From NCBI RefSeq assembly GCF_900184245.1, contig NZ_FXXB01000003.1, positions 186,001-250,000 of the forward strand: 64,000 bases of DNA, read 5' to 3'. A program made the position numbers and the translations under genes. Shown here piece after piece: positions 36,695 to 45,349 of this stretch; the stretch's first letter is position 1; each line of letters begins with the position of its first letter. Below the pieces are notes generated by a model, which worked only from the letters and a program-made list of their open reading frames with translations, had not been told where the DNA came from and searched no databases. The DNA is from Brachybacterium massiliense (lineage in GTDB: Bacteria > Actinomycetota > Actinomycetes > Actinomycetales > Dermabacteraceae).

Positions 36695-37168
36695 ATGACC
36701 GAGCAGCCCCGCATGAACGTCGAGAGCTTCAACCTCGACCACCGCACCGTCGCCGCCCCCTATCTCCGCATCGCGGACCGCAAGGAGCTCGCCGGGGGAG
36801 ACGTGCTCACCAAGTTCGACGTGCGCTTCACCCAGCCCAACGTCACCCACCTCGACTCCGAGGCCGTCCACTCCCTCGAGCATATGATGGCCGAGCACAT
36901 GCGCAACCACTCCGGGGACGTCCTGGACGTCTCCCCGATGGGCTGCCGCACCGGCTTCTACGTGCTGCTGGTGGGCGACCACACCGTTGAGGACTTCGCC
37001 CCGGTGCTCGAGGCGACCCTGCGCGACCTGCTCGCGGCCACCGAGGTGCCCGCCGCGAACGAGATCCAGTGCGGCTGGGGCGCCCACCACACCCTCGAGG
37101 GCGCTCAGCGCGCGGCCCGCGAGTTCCTCGACCAGCGGGCGGACTGGGGCAGGGTCAGCGCGAGCTGA
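36695..37168 (+). CDS. luxS: S-ribosylhomocysteine lyase LuxS
   Basis: Cleaves S-ribosylhomocysteine to homocysteine and DPD, the AI-2 precursor, in the activated methyl cycle. 157 aa. Metal ligands are His59 and His63 in HSLEH and Cys126 in EIQCGWG; Cys84 in SPMGCRTGFY and Glu62 complete the site. ATG start with AAGGAG 8 nt upstream. No pfs gene in the window. Its 3' end overlaps the malQ 3' end by 14 bp on the opposite strand. Confidence 0.97.
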   Translation: MTEQPRMNVESFNLDHRTVAAPYLRIADRKELAGGDVLTKFDVRFTQPNVTHLDSEAVHSLEHMMAEHMRNHSGDVLDVSPMGCRTGFYVLLVGDHTVEDFAPVLEATLRDLLAATEVPAANEIQCGWGAHHTLEGAQRAAREFLDQRADWGRVSAS

Positions 37169-39278
37169 TCCCCTCGCGCACCGCCGCCAGCAGGCGCGCG
37201 GTGCGCTGATCGCTCGCGATGTCGTCGATCGAGACGGTCTCGCCCTCCGCATCCGCGAGCGGGATCCGCCAGTTGGGGTACTCCTCGTCGGTGCCCGGCT
37301 GGTTCTGGATCCGGCGCTCGCCCACGCAGTCCACCAGCGAGACGCCCAGCAGCAGCGACGGGGTGCGCGCCAGGTGCCGGTGCAGCGCGATCACCGTCTC
37401 CTCGATGCCCGCGCCCTCACCGAGCAGACCCTCGGCGCGCAGCACATCGAGCACCTGCTCCCGGCCCGCCGCATCGGCGGCGAGCTCCTCCGGAAGGCTC
37501 CTCTCCAGCAGCCCCAGCTCATGGCGCAGGGAGACGTGATCACCCTGCAGGTACCCCGCAGTGGGCGGGAGGTCGTGAGTGTTCACCGAGGCCATGCACA
37601 GGGTGCGGTAGTCCTCAGCCCGCAGCGGCCGGCGCTCCCCGTCGTACTCGAACCACAGGATCGAGGTGCCCAGGATCCCGCGGTCCACGAGATAGTCGCG
37701 CACCCACGGCTCGAAGGTTCCCAGATCCTCGCCGACCACCAGGGTGCCCGAGCGCTGTGCCTCGAGCACCAGGATCCCGATCATCGCCTCATGGTCGTAG
37801 GAGACGTAGGCGCCGTCGGCCGCCTCATGCCCTTCGGGGATCCACCACAGCCGGAACAGGCCCAGCACGTGGTCGATGCGCAGTGCGCCGGCATGCCGCA
37901 TCAGGGTGCGCAGCATGTCCCGCCAGGGCTTGTAGGAGGCATCGCGCAGCCGCTCGGGATGCCAGGGAGGCTGATGCCAGTTCTGCCCCTGCTGGTTGTA
38001 CTGATCCGCCGGGGCGCCCACGGCGGCGCCGCCCGCGAGCACCTCGCGCAGCCGCCAGGAGTCCGCCCCGATCTGCTCGACGCCGACGGCGAGGTCATGC
38101 ATGATCCCGATCCGCATGCCGGCGTCCTGCGCAGCGGACTGCGCCGCGCCCATCTGCTCGTCCAGCAGCCACTGCACGCGCACATGGAACTCGATGCGGT
38201 CCGCGAGCTCGGTCCGGGCGCGCGCGAGCAGGGGCTCGTCGAGGTGCTCGAGCACGGTCTCCTCGGCGGTGCCGTGCACGTGCTCGGCGATCGCGCTCCA
38301 CAGCGCGAAGTCCTCGAGCCCCTCCCCCTCGCGGCGGCGATAGGCGTCCAGCAGCGCCTGCCGGCCCGGGGTCAGCGGGACCGCGAAGATCTCCTCGAGC
38401 GCCTCCATCTTCGCGCTCAGCACCGCATCGCGCTCGAGCCGGTCCGCGCGCGTGTTCCAGCCCTGCACGCCCTCGCGCAGCAGATCCACCCGCTGACGCG
38501 CGAATCCGGGCAGGTCCCGGTACTCGGGGACGTCCTCGATACGCAGGTACAGCGCGCTGGTGAAGCGCCGCGTCACCGGCAGATAGGGGGAGGGCTCCAC
38601 CGGCGCCGTGGGGTAGGAGGCGTGCAACGGGTTCAGCAGCAGGAAGTCCGCGCCGTGCCGGGCCGCGCTGATCGCGGCGAGATCGCGCAGATCCCCGAGA
38701 TCACCGATGCCCCAGGAGCGCTGCGAGCGCACCGAGTACAGCTGGGCCTGCAGCCCGAAGGCGCGGTGGGAGGCGTACTGCTCATGGACCCTCAGGCGCG
38801 CCGGGGTGACCACCAGATCGGCCTCGTGGACGCCCTGCTCGGTCTCGGCCACCAGGCGGTGCCAGCCCAGTGGCAGCCCCGCCGGCAGGTGGAACCGGGC
38901 ACGGCCGCGCAGCGTCCCATCCAGGTCGAAGGGCGGGGTGTGGTCCTCGCCCTGCGCCAGGTCCCAGCGGCCGCCGTCCTCGAGCCGCAGGTGCAGACGC
39001 ACCGAGGTGCCGTGGTCCACGTGCACCGGCACGGTCGAGGCGCGGTCCTCGCGCAGCACCGTCACCGGAGGCAGGGTGCGCGCCCACGGCTCCCGCTCCC
39101 GCGCCGCACGCACCGTGGCGACATCCTCCTCCGAGCGGATGCCCGCCCCGAGCGCCTCGAGGATCGCGTGCAGGGTGGTGTCGGAGACGTCCTTGCGGCT
39201 GCCGTCCCACCCCCAGTACTGGGTGCTGACACCGAGGTCGCGAGCAAGATCTCGCAGCATCGAGGAATCTGAAGCCAT
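37155..39278 (-). CDS. malQ: 4-alpha-glucanotransferase (amylomaltase)
   Basis: Transfers alpha-1,4-glucan segments between maltodextrins and releases glucose. 707 aa, the long actinobacterial form with about 130 extra N-terminal residues, then a GH77 barrel: nucleophile Asp in ALRIDHVLGLFRLW, acid/base Glu in VVGEDLGTFEP, and Asp in NTHDLPPTAGY. QPPWHPERLRD and PVEPSPYLPVTRRF are also typical. The start ATG 39278 is set by TACTCT 6 nt upstream; the longer frame to 39434 is rejected. It is convergent with luxS. Confidence 0.95.
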   Translation of the reverse strand: MASDSSMLRDLARDLGVSTQYWGWDGSRKDVSDTTLHAILEALGAGIRSEEDVATVRAAREREPWARTLPPVTVLREDRASTVPVHVDHGTSVRLHLRLEDGGRWDLAQGEDHTPPFDLDGTLRGRARFHLPAGLPLGWHRLVAETEQGVHEADLVVTPARLRVHEQYASHRAFGLQAQLYSVRSQRSWGIGDLGDLRDLAAISAARHGADFLLLNPLHASYPTAPVEPSPYLPVTRRFTSALYLRIEDVPEYRDLPGFARQRVDLLREGVQGWNTRADRLERDAVLSAKMEALEEIFAVPLTPGRQALLDAYRRREGEGLEDFALWSAIAEHVHGTAEETVLEHLDEPLLARARTELADRIEFHVRVQWLLDEQMGAAQSAAQDAGMRIGIMHDLAVGVEQIGADSWRLREVLAGGAAVGAPADQYNQQGQNWHQPPWHPERLRDASYKPWRDMLRTLMRHAGALRIDHVLGLFRLWWIPEGHEAADGAYVSYDHEAMIGILVLEAQRSGTLVVGEDLGTFEPWVRDYLVDRGILGTSILWFEYDGERRPLRAEDYRTLCMASVNTHDLPPTAGYLQGDHVSLRHELGLLERSLPEELAADAAGREQVLDVLRAEGLLGEGAGIEETVIALHRHLARTPSLLLGVSLVDCVGERRIQNQPGTDEEYPNWRIPLADAEGETVSIDDIASDQRTARLLAAVREGISSR

Positions 39279-39284
39279 GTGGCA

Positions 39285-39290
39285 AGAGTA
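39285..39290 (-). promoter_or_regulatory. Leaderless promoter -10 of malQ
   Basis: TACTCT on the minus strand, then 6 nt, then ATG at 39278. Confidence 0.6.
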
Positions 39291-39367
39291 ACGGCACAGG
39301 GGAGCGGGGACGACGCCTCCGAGCCCCTCCCTGCGCCCCACCGATCCTCGAGGGCGGCGGCGTGGGC

Positions 39368-40969
39368 TCAGGTCCAGGAGGGCAGCCACATCCGGTAGCG
39401 CCACTGCTCCATGTCCAGCACCTGCCCGGTCCACACCGGCCAGAAGAACGCGGAGACCAGCACGATCAGCACCAGCAGGGAGCCCACGAACAGCCCGCCC
39501 GCCAGGCGCCGCTCCCGATCAGCCCCGGGCGGGCCGATCACCAGCGCCATCACGTAGGCCAGGCACAGGATCAGCCACGGCGCGAAGGCGATCGTGTAGA
39601 AGGTGAAGATGGTGCGCTCGGAGAACAGCAGCCACGGCACATAGCCGGCCAGCAGGCCCGACAGCGCCGCCCAGGCCCTCCCGTCACGGCGCAGCACCGC
39701 GACCGCGACCGTCACCAGCAGCGCCACGGTGCCCAGCCACCAGATCAGCGGATTGCCCACCGAGAGGATGTGCGCCCCGCACCGGGCCACCTCGCAGCCC
39801 TGCTCCCCGTACTCGTAGGAGCGGTAGTAGAAGTTCGTGGGGCGCAGCTGCAGCAGCCAGCCCGCCGGATGGGCCTCATAGGGGTGCTCGGAGTCGAGGC
39901 CGACGTGGAAGGAGTAGGCCTGCACGTGGTACAGCCACAGCGAGGTCAGCGAGTCGATCAGCCCGTTGCCGGTGGCCACGTCCCTCTCCGCGGCGAGGTG
40001 GCGGTGGTAGCCGATGCTGCTGGCGAACCAGCCCGCGAACGAGACCACGTAGGTCAGCAGCGCCGTGCCCACCATCGCGAAGAACGCAGGGATCGCATCG
40101 TGCACCAGACCGCCCAGCAGCCAGTCGCGCTGCCCGATCGTGCGGCGCGCCCACCAGTCCCACAGCACGGTCATGATCCCGAACACCGCCACGAAGTACA
40201 GGCCCGACCACTTCACCGAGCAGGCCATGCCCAGCAGCAGTCCTGCCAGCAGCCGCCACGGCCGCAGCCCGCCGGAGATCCCCAGCCGCGGCGCGAGCTC
40301 CGCGCCGGCATGCATCCTCGCCGAGACCAGGGCGAGATGCTCGCGGAACCGGTCGCGATCGATCAGCAGCGCCCCGAAGGCCGCGAGCGCGAAGAACATC
40401 AGGAACGGGTCCAGCAGGCTGGTGCGCGAATGGACCAGGCCCACGCCGTCCACCGCGAGCAGCAGGCCCGCGATCAGCCCGGCGGTGGTGGAGCGGAACA
40501 GGCGCCGCCCGATGCGGGCGAGCATCAGCACCGCGAGCGAGCCCAGCAGCGCCGAGGAGATCCGCCAGCCCCAGGGGCTCTCCGGACCCAGCAGCATCAT
40601 CCCGGCGCCGATCAGCCATTTCCCCAGCGGCGGATGGACCACATAGGCGCCCTCGGGCTCGTAGGAGTCCACGTCCCCGGCCTCGAAGGCGGGATCCGGC
40701 TCCTCGGGCCAGGACATCTCCACGCCCTCCTGGGTGAGGGTGTAGCCGTCCTTGACGTAATAGGTCTCGTCGAAGATCAGCTCGCCGATCGTGCCCAGGC
40801 CCCACAGGCGTAGCACCAGCGCGAGCCCCAGCAGCGCCATCGCCCCGGCCCAGGCCCAACGCGAAGGGCCGAGATCGAAGGTCCTCAGCCGCCGCCGGTA
40901 GGAGTCGCGGAGCGCGCCCTGCTCGTCCTCGACGACGGCGCGATGGGTCGCTTCCTCCTCCGTGTGCAC
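39368..40969 (-). CDS. pmt: Protein O-mannosyltransferase (Pmt)
   Basis: Polytopic GT39 enzyme that transfers mannose from polyprenyl-phosphate-mannose to Ser/Thr of secreted proteins. 533 aa, about 11 membrane helices. The catalytic loop FDETYYVKD is at about residue 67, followed by AYVVHPPLGKWLI and a central region near ACSVKWSGLYFV, all PMT hallmarks. Start: TAGCAT is followed by 6 nt and the GTG at 40969; the GTG at 40975 abuts the hexamer and would lie at or before +1. Divergent from rsmI, as in M. tuberculosis (Rv1002c/Rv1003). Confidence 0.95.
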   Translation of the reverse strand: MHTEEEATHRAVVEDEQGALRDSYRRRLRTFDLGPSRWAWAGAMALLGLALVLRLWGLGTIGELIFDETYYVKDGYTLTQEGVEMSWPEEPDPAFEAGDVDSYEPEGAYVVHPPLGKWLIGAGMMLLGPESPWGWRISSALLGSLAVLMLARIGRRLFRSTTAGLIAGLLLAVDGVGLVHSRTSLLDPFLMFFALAAFGALLIDRDRFREHLALVSARMHAGAELAPRLGISGGLRPWRLLAGLLLGMACSVKWSGLYFVAVFGIMTVLWDWWARRTIGQRDWLLGGLVHDAIPAFFAMVGTALLTYVVSFAGWFASSIGYHRHLAAERDVATGNGLIDSLTSLWLYHVQAYSFHVGLDSEHPYEAHPAGWLLQLRPTNFYYRSYEYGEQGCEVARCGAHILSVGNPLIWWLGTVALLVTVAVAVLRRDGRAWAALSGLLAGYVPWLLFSERTIFTFYTIAFAPWLILCLAYVMALVIGPPGADRERRLAGGLFVGSLLVLIVLVSAFFWPVWTGQVLDMEQWRYRMWLPSWT

Positions 40970-40975
40970 GGGCAC

Positions 40976-40981
40976 ATGCTA
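40976..40981 (-). promoter_or_regulatory. Leaderless promoter -10 of pmt
   Basis: TAGCAT on the minus strand, then 6 nt (itself GTGCCC), then GTG at 40969. Confidence 0.55.
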
Positions 40982-41044
40982 GGTCATCGCCCTCGCTCGG
41001 CAGCCCAGCGCGCCGTGCGGGGAGAGTGCTGGTCGTGGGCTGGA

Positions 41045-41050
41045 TAGCAT
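41045..41050 (+). promoter_or_regulatory. Leaderless promoter -10 of rsmI
   Basis: TAGCAT, then 6 nt, then ATG at 41057. It mirrors the TAGCAT of the divergent pmt gene 64 bp away. Confidence 0.6.
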
Positions 41051-41056
41051 GGCGGG

Positions 41057-41896
41057 ATGCTCGAACCCGGAGTCCTCACCCTCGCCGCCACCCCGATCGG
41101 CAATCCGCTCGACGCCTCGGTGCGGCTGATGCGCGCGCTCGCCGAGGCGGATCTGATCGCCGCGGAGGATACCCGGCGCCTGGCCCGCCTGGTGCGGGAG
41201 CTCGAGGTGGAGACCACCGGGCGGATCCTCTCCTACCACGAGCACAACGAGGCCGAGCGCACCGAGGTGCTGCTCGAGGCGCTCGCGGAGGGGCAGCGGG
41301 TCCTGATCGTCACCGACGCCGGCATGCCGGTGGTCTCCGACCCCGGCTTCCGCGCCGTGCGCGCCGCGACCGAGGCCGGGTTCCGCACCACCGTGATCCC
41401 GGGCCCCTCCGCGGTGCTGACCGCGCTGGCCGCCTCCGGCATCGCCCCGGACCGCTTCACCTTCGAGGGCTTCCCGCCGCGGCGCGACGGGCGCAGGGCC
41501 ACCGCACTCGAGCCGCTCGCCGAGGAGCAGCGCACGATGGTCTTCTTCGAATCGCCGCGGCGCACCGCGGCGACCCTCGAGTCGATGGCCGAGGCGTTCG
41601 GGCCGCAGCGACAGGCGGCCGTGGCGCGCGAGCTGACCAAGACCCATGAGCAGCTGGTGCGCGGCACCCTGGCCGAGCTGGTGGACTGGGCCGGCGGCAC
41701 CGAGGTGCTCGGCGAGGTGGTGATCGTGGTGGCCGGTGCCGAACCCGTCGCCGCGCGCGCCGAGGACCTCGTCGAGGAGGTGCTCGCCCGGGCCGCGGCG
41801 GGGGAGCGGCTCAAGGCCGTCGCCAAGGAGATCGCCCGCGCCCATCCGGGAGTCGGGGCCAGCGAGCTCTACGACCTCGCCCTGCAGCGGCGCTGA
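41057..41896 (+). CDS. rsmI: 16S rRNA (cytidine1402-2'-O)-methyltransferase
   Basis: SAM-dependent enzyme that 2'-O-methylates C1402 in the ribosomal decoding centre. 279 aa tetrapyrrole-methylase fold: TLAATPIGNPLDASVR, AEDTRRLARL, SYHEHNE, IVTDAGMPVVSDPG, IPGPSAVLTALAASG and FFESPRRTAATL. A C-terminal HemeBinding-like helix region follows. The leaderless start is well defined. It is followed by a 23-bp tandem repeat and a hairpin shared with rpmF. Confidence 0.96.
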   Translation: MLEPGVLTLAATPIGNPLDASVRLMRALAEADLIAAEDTRRLARLVRELEVETTGRILSYHEHNEAERTEVLLEALAEGQRVLIVTDAGMPVVSDPGFRAVRAATEAGFRTTVIPGPSAVLTALAASGIAPDRFTFEGFPPRRDGRRATALEPLAEEQRTMVFFESPRRTAATLESMAEAFGPQRQAAVARELTKTHEQLVRGTLAELVDWAGGTEVLGEVVIVVAGAEPVAARAEDLVEEVLARAAAGERLKAVAKEIARAHPGVGASELYDLALQRR

Positions 41897-41921
41897 GCGC
41901 CGCGCCGGGTCGAAGAGCAGC

Positions 41922-41967
41922 GGCTGCGCCGCACGGAGAGCAGAGGCTGCGCCGCACGGAGAGCAGA
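41922..41967. repeat. Tandem direct repeat, 2 x 23 bp
   Basis: Two identical 23-bp units (41922-41944 and 41945-41967), each beginning GGCTGCGCC and ending AGAGCAGA; a partial unit (GAGCAG) precedes them. It lies in the rsmI 3' region just before the terminator hairpin. Confidence 0.85.
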
Positions 41968-41983
41968 GACGGCAGGGAACATG

Positions 41984-42020
41984 ACGACGCCCCGACAGCA
42001 TCATGCTGTCGGGGCGTCGT
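41984..42020. terminator. Bidirectional hairpin between convergent rsmI and rpmF
   Basis: A perfect 17-bp stem (41984-42000 and 42004-42020) with a TCA loop. No long T run on either side. Confidence 0.75.
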
Positions 42021-42074
42021 GGAAAGCTCGGCCGGGACCGATCTCCTCGGGCGCTCCGTGGCGCCCGGGCGATG

Positions 42075-42245
42075 TCAGTCCTCGATCTGGATGAGACCGC
42101 GCTGGTACGCCTTCGCGAGACGACGCGGCACGGACGCGGTGCGGCCGCGCACGGTCACCTGCACGAGGTCGGCGTTGTTGGCCTTCCACTGCGAGCGACG
42201 CGAGTGGGTGCGCGAGCGGGACATCTTGAACTTGGGCACTGCCAT
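42075..42245 (-). CDS. rpmF: 50S ribosomal protein L32, cysteine-free type
   Basis: 56 aa. It begins [21 protein letters not shown], the L32 signature, and ends with the short [17 protein letters not shown] tail. There are no cysteines, so this is the zinc-independent form. ATG 42245 with AAGGAG 8 nt upstream; the longer frame to 42362 is not L32-like. Zinc-independent paralogues are often Zur-regulated, but I see no clear Zur palindrome upstream. Confidence 0.95.
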   Translation of the reverse strand: MAVPKFKMSRSRTHSRRSQWKANNADLVQVTVRGRTASVPRRLAKAYQRGLIQIED

Positions 42246-42548
42246 GGGATGCTCCTTGACGATCCGGAGGATGAACGGGCGTTGGCATCCGTCCCGAGCA
42301 GCGACCCGAACCCGGTCCTGGAGGAATCGGGGCGCTCGGGTGCACGAAAGGACGCGCAACAACGAACTATCTTGCCATATCGCAGGCCTCGCCGCGCCGT
42401 CGCAGACCGTGAGCTAGAACACCGGAATGTGCTGGCCGCACCCGCGCAGACCGCCCGGGGGCCCCGTCGCAGCACGGTCAGGTCACGCTCATGCCCCGGA
42501 AGCATGGCGTGGTCCGGCGGGCCCCGCCGGCCCTCCTACCATGGTCGC
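42246..42548. other. 303-bp divergent gap between rpmF and tatD
   Basis: No gene seen. It holds the rpmF ribosome site, a relatively AT-rich patch (42361-42382) with a possible minus-strand -10 GATAGT at 42371-42366 for rpmF, and the TACCAT promoter of tatD at its right end. The middle is ordinary GC-rich sequence. Confidence 0.6.
42537..42542 (+). promoter_or_regulatory. Leaderless promoter -10 of tatD
   Basis: TACCAT, then 6 nt, then ATG at 42549. Confidence 0.55.
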
Positions 42549-43523
42549 ATGTCGTCATCGCCCCAGAACCCCTCCGGCGCCGTCGCGCCGCCGCCGGTGC
42601 GCGACCGCGAGGACATCGATCCGCGCGGGAAGAAGCGCGACCGCTCCTGGCCGCCCGCGCCCGAGGCGCTGCCCTTCCCGGTGATCGACAACCACTGCCA
42701 TCTCGACTTCGCCGACGGCGACGAGCAGCTCAGCGTGCACGACCACGTGGCGCGCGCGGCGGCCGCCGGCGTCGACGCGCAGATCACCATCGGCTCGGAT
42801 CTCGAGGCCGTGCGCTGGACCGCGGCGCTGCTCGCCTCCGAGGACTGCCCCGCCTCTCTGCGCGGCGGGGTCGCCGTGCACCCCAACGAAGCCGCCCTGC
42901 ACGCCCGCGGTCACGACCACGAGGGCCGGGAGCTGGTGGGCCTCGATGCGGCGATCGCGGAGGTCTCCGAGCTGCTGCGCGGCCCCGGCATGGTGGTGGT
43001 GGGGGAGACGGGGCTGGACTGGTTCCGCACCCAGCGCGGCGACGAGCAGGCCCGCACCGCCCAGATCGACTCCTTCCGCGCCCACATCGCGCTGGCCAAG
43101 GAGCTGGACCTGCCGCTGCAGATCCACGACCGCGACGCGCACCGTGACGTGCTCGAGGTGCTCGAGGCGGACGGCGCCCCTGAGCGCACCGTCTTCCACT
43201 GCTTCTCCGGCGATGCCGAGTTCGCGCGCACCTGCGTGGACCGCGGCTGGTACCTCTCCTTCGCCGGGACCGTCACCTTCAAGAACGCCGAGGATCTGCG
43301 CGGCGCTCTGGCCGAGGCGGGGCTCGGCCAGGTGCTGGTCGAGACCGACGCCCCCTTCCTCACCCCGGTGCCCTACCGGGGACGGCCGAACTCCTCGTAC
43401 CTGATCCCGCACACCATGGCGACCATCGCGGAGGTCACCGGCACCGACCTCGAGACGGCCTGCCGCACGATCCGGGCCACCACCAAGGACGTGTACCGCT
43501 GGCCCGAGGCGGTGGCCGCATGA
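42549..43523 (+). CDS. tatD: TatD family metal-dependent hydrolase (DNase)
   Basis: 324 aa. A polar, Pro-rich N-terminal extension of about 40 residues precedes the TIM-barrel metallohydrolase. Metal ligands are visible in VIDNHCHLD, GETGLDW, LQIHDRDA, VFHCFSGD and VETDAPFL. TatD enzymes are 3'-5' exonucleases or deoxyribonucleases acting in the cytosol. The start is set by the leaderless promoter. It overlaps rsmA by 4 nt; in many actinobacteria rpfB lies between them. Confidence 0.93.
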   Translation: MSSSPQNPSGAVAPPPVRDREDIDPRGKKRDRSWPPAPEALPFPVIDNHCHLDFADGDEQLSVHDHVARAAAAGVDAQITIGSDLEAVRWTAALLASEDCPASLRGGVAVHPNEAALHARGHDHEGRELVGLDAAIAEVSELLRGPGMVVVGETGLDWFRTQRGDEQARTAQIDSFRAHIALAKELDLPLQIHDRDAHRDVLEVLEADGAPERTVFHCFSGDAEFARTCVDRGWYLSFAGTVTFKNAEDLRGALAEAGLGQVLVETDAPFLTPVPYRGRPNSSYLIPHTMATIAEVTGTDLETACRTIRATTKDVYRWPEAVAA

Positions 43524-44422
43524 GCGAGCCCACGCCCGGGGATCCGGCAGCGCAGCCGGGACTGCTGCTCAGCGCCCGGGACATCCGCGAGCTCGCCGAG
43601 GCGGCCGGCATCCGGCCCTCGAAGCAGCGCGGCCAGAACTTCGTGATGGACCCCAAGACGGTGCGCACCATCGTGGGACGTGCCCACGTCGCCCCGGGAC
43701 AGGCGGTGCTCGAGGTCGGCCCCGGGCTGGGCTCGCTGACCCTCGGACTGCTCGAGGCCCAGGCCGATGTGGTCGCGATCGAGCTGGACCGGGGCCTGGC
43801 CGAGCTGCTCCCGCTGACCCTGCGCGCCCGCGGCATCGAGGACGAGCGTTTCGCCCTCGTGCACGCCGATGCGCTGCAGGTCACCGAGCTGCCGCAGCTC
43901 CCGCGCGCCGGAGAGCCCACCGCCCTGGTCGCGAACCTGCCCTACAACGTCGCCACCCCCATCCTGCTGACCATGCTCGAGCGCTTCCCCTCGCTGCGCA
44001 GCGCCCTGGTGATGGTGCAGTCCGAGGTGGTGGACAGGCTCACCGCCGGACCCGGCTCGCGCACCTACGGCGGCCCGAGCGTCAAGGCCGCCTGGTACGG
44101 CCGGGCCGTCCACGCCGGGCGGATCTCGCGGCAGATCTTCTGGCCGGTACCGAACGTGGACTCCGCCCTGGTGGAGCTGGTGCGCCACGAGCAGCCGCTG
44201 GGCACCGCCGAGGAGCGGGAGAGGGTCTTCGCGGTGATCGATGCGGCCTTCGCCCAGCGCCGCAAGACGCTGCGCGCCGCCCTGTCCGGCTGGGCCGGCT
44301 CTGCGGCCCGCTCCGAGGCGATCCTGCGCGCGGCCGGCATCGATCCCGGCGCCCGTGGGGAGACGCTGCAGATCGAGCAGTTCCGGGCCATCGCCCGCGC
44401 CGAGAAGGCGGTCCAGGCATGA
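43520..44422 (+). CDS. rsmA: 16S rRNA dimethyladenosine transferase (KsgA)
   Basis: Dimethylates A1518 and A1519 in the 3' end of 16S rRNA during 30S maturation. 300 aa. SAM site VLEVGPGLGSLTLGLL, a region near KQRGQNFVMD at the N terminus, catalytic NLPYNVATP, and the C-terminal domain with FAVIDAAFAQRRKTLRAAL. ATGA overlaps on both sides (tatD, ispE). Confidence 0.96.
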   Translation: MSEPTPGDPAAQPGLLLSARDIRELAEAAGIRPSKQRGQNFVMDPKTVRTIVGRAHVAPGQAVLEVGPGLGSLTLGLLEAQADVVAIELDRGLAELLPLTLRARGIEDERFALVHADALQVTELPQLPRAGEPTALVANLPYNVATPILLTMLERFPSLRSALVMVQSEVVDRLTAGPGSRTYGGPSVKAAWYGRAVHAGRISRQIFWPVPNVDSALVELVRHEQPLGTAEERERVFAVIDAAFAQRRKTLRAALSGWAGSAARSEAILRAAGIDPGARGETLQIEQFRAIARAEKAVQA

Positions 44423-45345
44423 CCCCGGCACCGGACCGGGTGGTGGTGCGCGCCCCGGGCAAGATCAACCTCTCGCTGAGGGTCGGCGCGGTGGACGCCC
44501 GCGGCTACCACTCGCTGGCGACCGTCTTCCAGGCGGTCGACCTCTACGAGACGGTCACCGCCACGCGCGCCGATCAGCTCAGCCTCGAGCTGACCAGCGA
44601 TGTGCCTGGAGAGCTTCCGCTGGACGGCAACAACCTCGCCCTGCGCGCCGCCGAGCTGCTGCGCAGCGAATGCGCTCTGGACCTCGGCGCCGCGCTGCAC
44701 GTGCACAAGCAGGTGCCGATCGCGGGCGGGATGGGCGGCGGCTCCGCCGATGCCGCGGCGACGCTCGTGGCGCTGGACCGGTTGTGGGGCACGGGCCTGG
44801 GGCCCGAGCGGCTGCGCGCCCTCGGTGCGCGCCTGGGCGCGGACGTGCCCTTCGCGATGCTGGGCCACACCGCCCTCGGCCGCGGCAACGGCGCGGATCT
44901 CACCACCGTGCTCACCCACGGCGAATGGACCTGGCTGCTCGCCGTGCCCGGCGGACACCTGTCCACCCCGGCGGTGTTCCGGCGTTTCGACGAGATCTCC
45001 CTCGCCTCCGGACGCCCTCTCGCCGAGCGTCCCGAGCTCGACGAACGGCAGCTGCAGGCGCTCAGCGGCGGAAACATCGAGCTGCTCGCCGAGACCCTGC
45101 ACAACGACCTGCAGATCGCCGCGTTCGCGCTTCACCCCGGGCTCGAACCGGTGGTCGAGGCGGCGGAGCGGCTCGGCGCCCCGGCCGCTCTGGTCAGCGG
45201 CTCCGGGCCGACGATCGCGGTGCTGGTCCAGGACGAGGCCCAGGCCCGCGAGATCGCCGCCGGGCTGATGCGGGACTCCCTCGCGCAGACCTGCCTGGTG
45301 GCGCGGGGCTCCGCGCCCGGGGCGAGCGTGCTCGAGGAGAGCTGA
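44419..45345 (+). CDS. ispE: 4-diphosphocytidyl-2-C-methyl-D-erythritol kinase
   Basis: GHMP kinase of the non-mevalonate (MEP) isoprenoid pathway. 308 aa. APGKINLSLRV at the N terminus, the ATP loop PIAGGMGGGSADAAATL, and motif 3 LVSGSGPTIAVLV near the C terminus. ATGA overlap with rsmA. Its product supplies menaquinone and polyprenyl-phosphate precursors, the latter also needed by Pmt. It converges with the ABC-F gene, leaving only 4 bp. Confidence 0.96.
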   Translation: MTPAPDRVVVRAPGKINLSLRVGAVDARGYHSLATVFQAVDLYETVTATRADQLSLELTSDVPGELPLDGNNLALRAAELLRSECALDLGAALHVHKQVPIAGGMGGGSADAAATLVALDRLWGTGLGPERLRALGARLGADVPFAMLGHTALGRGNGADLTTVLTHGEWTWLLAVPGGHLSTPAVFRRFDEISLASGRPLAERPELDERQLQALSGGNIELLAETLHNDLQIAAFALHPGLEPVVEAAERLGAPAALVSGSGPTIAVLVQDEAQAREIAAGLMRDSLAQTCLVARGSAPGASVLEES

Positions 45346-45349
45346 GCGC

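Noticed and set aside
41922..41967. CRISPR-like repeats
   Set aside because: Only two adjacent units with no spacer between them; a simple tandem duplication.
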